DNA of 64,000 bases from Saxidomus purpurata (Eukaryota > Mollusca > Bivalvia > Venerida > Veneridae): positions 13,285,269-13,349,268 of the forward strand of contig JAFMSR010000012.1 in NCBI GenBank assembly GCA_022818135.1. Direction: 5' to 3'. The translations under genes and the position numbers were made by a program. The notes below the pieces were generated by a model that saw only the letters and a program-made list of their open reading frames with translations, had not been told where the DNA came from and searched no databases. This document shows, piece by piece, positions 60,094-64,000 of this stretch (position 1 is the first letter of the stretch; each line of letters starts with the position of its first letter).

Positions 60094-61988
60094 GTCACTA
60101 AAGTTGGAAAATCCAAGTCCTATTTTATCGAGTCCAAACTTCAGTCACATAACTTTAATTATGGCGCACTTTATTTTATCTTTCGGTTGGTTATATATTC
60201 ACCGGTGTATAAAAGCGTCTGATATCATTTCGCTCCCTCCACAGAAAAAGTTTAATCTTTAACCAGAATTTGGTTCACGTAATATTGTGTTTACACATGT
60301 AATTTTAACAAATGTATACACTGATTCTAAACAATATATTTCTAATATCAAAGGAATATTCCGCAACTTTTTATGAGTATGCTTAAGAAAAAGGATTAAG
60401 CTCCTAGCTTTATAAGGGTGTCGTTTACATGTACATGTACATAGATTAGTTAAGCGACAGCATTGTAAGTTTGTTATGGCTAGGTTGAATGCAATTAAGA
60501 ATTTCTTTTCGTTTTATATTACTGTACCCGTTTGCAGTAAATATGTCAAAATAAATGAATAACACTAAATTTGATGATGGATATTTATTAGTTTGAACAA
60601 TTTTACCATTATTGATCTGTTAGAATTTCACAATTTAGTTAGTTAAAAGATTTTATTGGCAAATGGATGATATCAAGTCAAAGTTACGGCTCAACATAAT
60701 ATCAGTGTACATAGAAAGCATGATATAACACATGAAATGAGGAGTAATTTAAATTGATATACCATATACAACAGTCAATAATCACATGATATCTTTCTTA
60801 TGGAATCGTGCAAAGTTTTGATTTGGCCTAATTACAGCCGATAATCATTCATACGCAATTTATATAGTTCTCTGAGATTAAAATAAATTTTAATTAGAGA
60901 CGCAGATCAATAAAATCCTACGAGTTTTGGGAAATCTGTAAAACCTGTCTTTATGAAAATAAAAGTAAGAAATAATGTACATCAAATTGATCATTTGAAG
61001 CTAATATAATATTTATGTTGTCACATTATTACTTAGTAAATGCATAAGAACCTCTGAACGTACTACATATCACTAGGGTATGTAACACCTCCTGAGAGTT
61101 TGACAAACTCACTTAGCAGTTACTTCCTCTTTACAGTAAAAACAGTTGATTTTGGACGGAGCTAGTTTGATGAATTGTATTAAACTGGAACGTGTAAATT
61201 CTAAAATAAGTCAGTTTGTTGATATTACTTCTCAAAAGTCAATATTCTTCAATTACTTTAACACATTTTTTAATTTTACGGTATTGAAAAATATTGCATT
61301 GCTGATTGATAGAAGAGGTCATCTTTTATAAATTACATTATAAACTTCCCGTTGCCTTATCTGCTAAAAGTAGACTTTATGGAACTTGTCCAATGAATGA
61401 TTCTACGATAAATCATGACAAAATGCCAAGACTATGAATATTTTTCTTGAAAGTTATCCCATTTTATGTTACCTTATTAAGGAAACGAAAATAATAGAGA
61501 ATCTCGAAAGTGTTTTAAAAACAAAAGATAAATAATAAACAGCATTCCTCTTTATTAGCGGTTGCATCACTGTTCGAATTAGAGGTTTCTGTGGGATCCG
61601 TTACATCACTTGCGTCATTATGGTGCTCATACTAATCTCGATCACCAATCCTAGACACCTGGACGCCTATCCAGTCACCACTTTCCGGAATACAACGGGA
61701 CAGTGTATGCACGTTCAGCTCTTACATCAGACCAAAATTTCTAACACCAACCAATCATTCACAATTGGTTTAACAGGGAACATAATGCATATTGCTTTGT
61801 CATGATATGTACAAACGCTTTGTACAAGACAACAACAATGTGTAGGTACACTGGAACACGTATTCATCATAGGGCATTTTAATGTATCTGTATTTTCACA
61901 ACACCAAAAATGTTATCAGTGTGTAGCAAATTTTACACCTGTCATTTGGTATAAATTCGGTTTTCGCCCTAAGCACTACCAACATGCT
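60094..61988. promoter_or_regulatory. HNF4 upstream region / GPCR 3' flank
   Basis: About 1.9 kb between the HNF4 start and the stop of the upstream same-strand GPCR. It should contain the HNF4 promoter and the GPCR 3' UTR. No TATA box was assigned. A possible alternative last GPCR exon lies near 61530-61602. Confidence 0.35.
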
Positions 61989-63804
61989 CTATTTATGGGA
62001 TGAGGACATTTCTACGTTCGAATCGACAGTATTTTTACCGCTGTGCATGGAGCTGTCCAGATCTTCACTTGCGTTTTCAGCAATCTTAGAACATAGAGCT
62101 TTCTGAATCCGTCCATTTGTCAGCACATGAAACACCAGTAGCATTAGCCCCTTAAAAAGAAAGAGTTGGAATTACACCTGACAACTGTCCTCGATTCTAA
62201 GTGCGTTTTCTCATTTCTCGAGTTAAATATACACGCATTTGCCTTGGCATAACTCATCTCTTTATCATAAGGTGACTGATTTCTGCAACGTCGACTTTTC
62301 GGCTTGTCGGGGCGCAAAAGTTGAAAATACGACAGATTAAACGCGAAAACATGACAGACAGCAAAATCAAGACATCATTTTCGCCGAGTTTTCGATTTGG
62401 CGGGGCGAAGCTAGACGAAGTAGCTTTTTTTCGCCATTAATTTGTTTTCGACTTGCCGTGCCAGAAACTATGCAATTTCGAAATAGCTACTAAAATCGAA
62501 AATGTTTATAACTTGTTGATGAATTACATGTAGTTAGACTTTATAAGAAACTATCAGAATCTTCCAATCGGCTAATCCGACAACATAGTGTTGACCACAC
62601 CTCCTAACGCCGTTGTCGAAAATTATTTCGAATCTGTATGCAAAGATACCATGACAAACCTTATATATATAAACGGAGCATGCTATTAGTTAATTTGTTT
62701 TCAGGCAGACAGCATTTTGCTCTGATTATCTTTTTAAATGACTTCCGTTGTAACAATATAAACCTGACCACGCACCTGTCCGGACGCAAGAATGACGAAG
62801 GTATACTGTAGTGCTGCCGCAAGGTCAAATGTCACAGCGTAGCCAATGGTCCACTGCAGTCCAAAGACAGGAAACATGGACAGCGAGGACAGGCAGATAT
62901 GCCTATGTGAAAAAAATATATAGAAAAATTCAGAACCACTTCATGTGTATTTCACTCAACTTTGCCAGAAGAAACATTAAAAAAGAAATGGGGAACAGTC
63001 TCACTAAATATTGTGCTGTTACTTATGGCCAACAGTTAACAGTATTCAAAATTTTGATTTAAACAAATGTAAGACCAAATGGATCGAGGCAAAAGAGGGG
63101 ACAAAGAGAGCAGTAAGGATGGAGGGGACAAAGAGAGCAGTAAGGATGGAGGGGACAAAGAGAGCAGTAAGGATGGAGTGGACAAAGAGAGCAGTAAGGA
63201 TGGAGGGGACAAAGAGAGCAGTAAGGATTGAGGGGACAAAGAGAGCAGTAAGGATGGAGGAGGCAAAGAGAGCAGTAAGGATTGAGGGGACAAAGAGAGC
63301 AGTAAGGATGGAGGGGACAAAGAGAGCAGTAAGGATGGAGGGGACACAGAGAGCAGTAAGGATGGAGGAGGCAAAGAGAGCAGTAAGGATGGAGGAGGCA
63401 AAGAGAGCAGTAAGGATGGAGAGGACAAAGAGAGCAGTAAGTATGGAGGGGACAAAGAGAGCAGGAAGGATGGAGGGGACAAAGAGAGCAGTAAGGATGG
63501 AGGGGACAAAGAGAGCAGTAAGGATGGAGGGGACAAAGAGAGCAGTAAGGATAGAGGGACAAAGAGAGCAGTAAGGATTGAGGGGACAAAGAGAGCAGTA
63601 AGGATGGAGGGGACAAAGAGAGCAGTAAGGATGGAAGGGACAAAGAGAGCAGTAAGGATAGAGGGGACAAAGAGTGCAGTAAGGAGATCTTCATCAAGGT
63701 GAAATATGATATATGTACCTTAAGACGGTCCGTTTGTCCTTTCCTTTGGTCATGTCGAGTACAATTCCAGCTCGGAGAATCATTACGAACAGGATCCAAT
63801 TAGC
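61989..63804 (-). CDS. Adhesion-type (class B2) GPCR, C-terminal exons, partial
   Basis: Seven-transmembrane receptor; three exons are visible: 63719-63804, 62776-62902 and 61989-62150 (stop TAG at 61989-61991). Phases join (AG|G, then phase 0). They encode the end of TM5 (NWILFVMILRAG), a basic third intracellular loop (KGKDKRTVLR), TM6 with FGLQWTIGY, matching the GLTWxFG signature of adhesion GPCRs, and TM7 with LQYTFVILASGQGLMLLVFH, like the family's NSLQGxFIFxFH. The cytoplasmic tail is short and serine-rich (about 40 residues). The N-terminal region and TM1-4 lie beyond the right edge, so the subfamily and ligand cannot be told. A secretin-type receptor is the alternative. The intron at 62903-63718 holds a 27-bp minisatellite. 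Confidence 0.75.
63091..63690. repeat. 27-bp minisatellite in GPCR intron
   Basis: About 22 units of 27 bp, GACAAAGAGAGCAGTAAGGA + TGGAGGG, with sporadic variants (GGAGGAGGC, GATTGAGG). The purine-rich strand is +. Frames remain open on both strands because the unit is a multiple of three; they are not genes. Confidence 0.92.
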
Positions 63805-63905
63805 CTAAATATAGACAATTAGCCTAAATAGACAATTAGCAAATATAGACAATTAGCCTAAATATAGTCAATTAGCCTAAATATAGACAAGTACCTAAAT
63901 ATAAA
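63794..63905. repeat. 19-bp tandem repeat overlapping a splice acceptor
   Basis: Five to six units of CAATTAGCCTAAATATAGA. The leftmost unit includes the first bases and the acceptor of the GPCR exon at 63719-63804 (- strand TATTTAG|GCTAATTG), so each unit is a copy of that exon's 3' splice site. Confidence 0.8.
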
Positions 63906-64000
63906 AAATAAAAAAGAAAAGCTTTTGTAAATACATATACCTACTTACCAAGATTTTTGAAGAAAGAGTAAGAGTAAATTTAAAAAATCACACATTTAAA

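Noticed and set aside
63011..63799. Long open frames on both strands (up to 246 codons) across the 27-bp repeat
   Set aside because: They are a product of a 27-bp tandem unit without stops; the peptide is a pure 9-residue repeat and a real GPCR intron covers the region.
1..64000. Autonomous transposon proteins (Rep-helicase, transposase, reverse transcriptase)
   Set aside because: None recognised on either strand; all mobile elements seen here are non-autonomous.

Overview
The window is animal nuclear DNA and most resembles a bivalve mollusc (a clam-like genome). It is AT-rich and its genes are split into many small exons separated by long introns. It carries many 'pearl'/Helentron-type repeats (tetranucleotide microsatellite, then a tandem 120-180 bp core, then a hairpin 3' end), tRNA-derived SINEs, foldback MITEs and minisatellites. 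Two runs of exactly 500 N (18894-19393 and 32394-32893) divide it into three contigs. The fixed size suggests unsized scaffolding joins.

Contig 1 (1-18893): nine consecutive internal exons of importin-13 on the + strand (1869-18778). The gene enters from the left edge and breaks off at the first gap. Introns hold two nearly identical pearl-like elements, three more repeat elements of the same general design, foldback elements, and a nested antisense B-box/NHL-like gene fragment (about 16110-16822).

Contig 2 (19394-32393): a 33-bp minisatellite; a complete six-exon FAXDC2-like fatty acid hydroxylase gene on the - strand (24246-28525) with two alternative copies of exon 3; then, head to head, the first three exons of a BPI/LBP-family lipid-binding protein on the + strand (29881-31944), cut off by the second gap.

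Contig 3 (32894-64000): repeats and a large imperfect inverted duplication (about 35243-36825); a complete nine-exon HNF4 nuclear receptor gene on the - strand (39191-60081) with a 14-kb first intron; and behind it, on the same strand, the last three visible exons of an adhesion-type GPCR (61989-63804) that continues past the right edge.

The genes are ordinary single-copy animal genes and do not form an operon-like pathway. The most notable signals are: (i) the equal-length, same-phase duplicate exon 3 in the FAXDC2-like gene; (ii) a set of repeat families with unrelated cores that share one terminal design (family-specific subterminal inverted repeats, and at the clearest 3' ends a hairpin followed directly by TCTTGTTT); (iii) the load of perfect TCAAGGTCA nuclear-receptor half-sites spread by those repeats; (iv) a perfect HNF4 site touching the HNF4 start codon; and (v) two genes that each end at an N gap with no continuation on the far side, which puts contig order in doubt. 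All exon boundaries were read by eye from splice signals, reading phase and protein similarity recalled from the families; no alignment was run.
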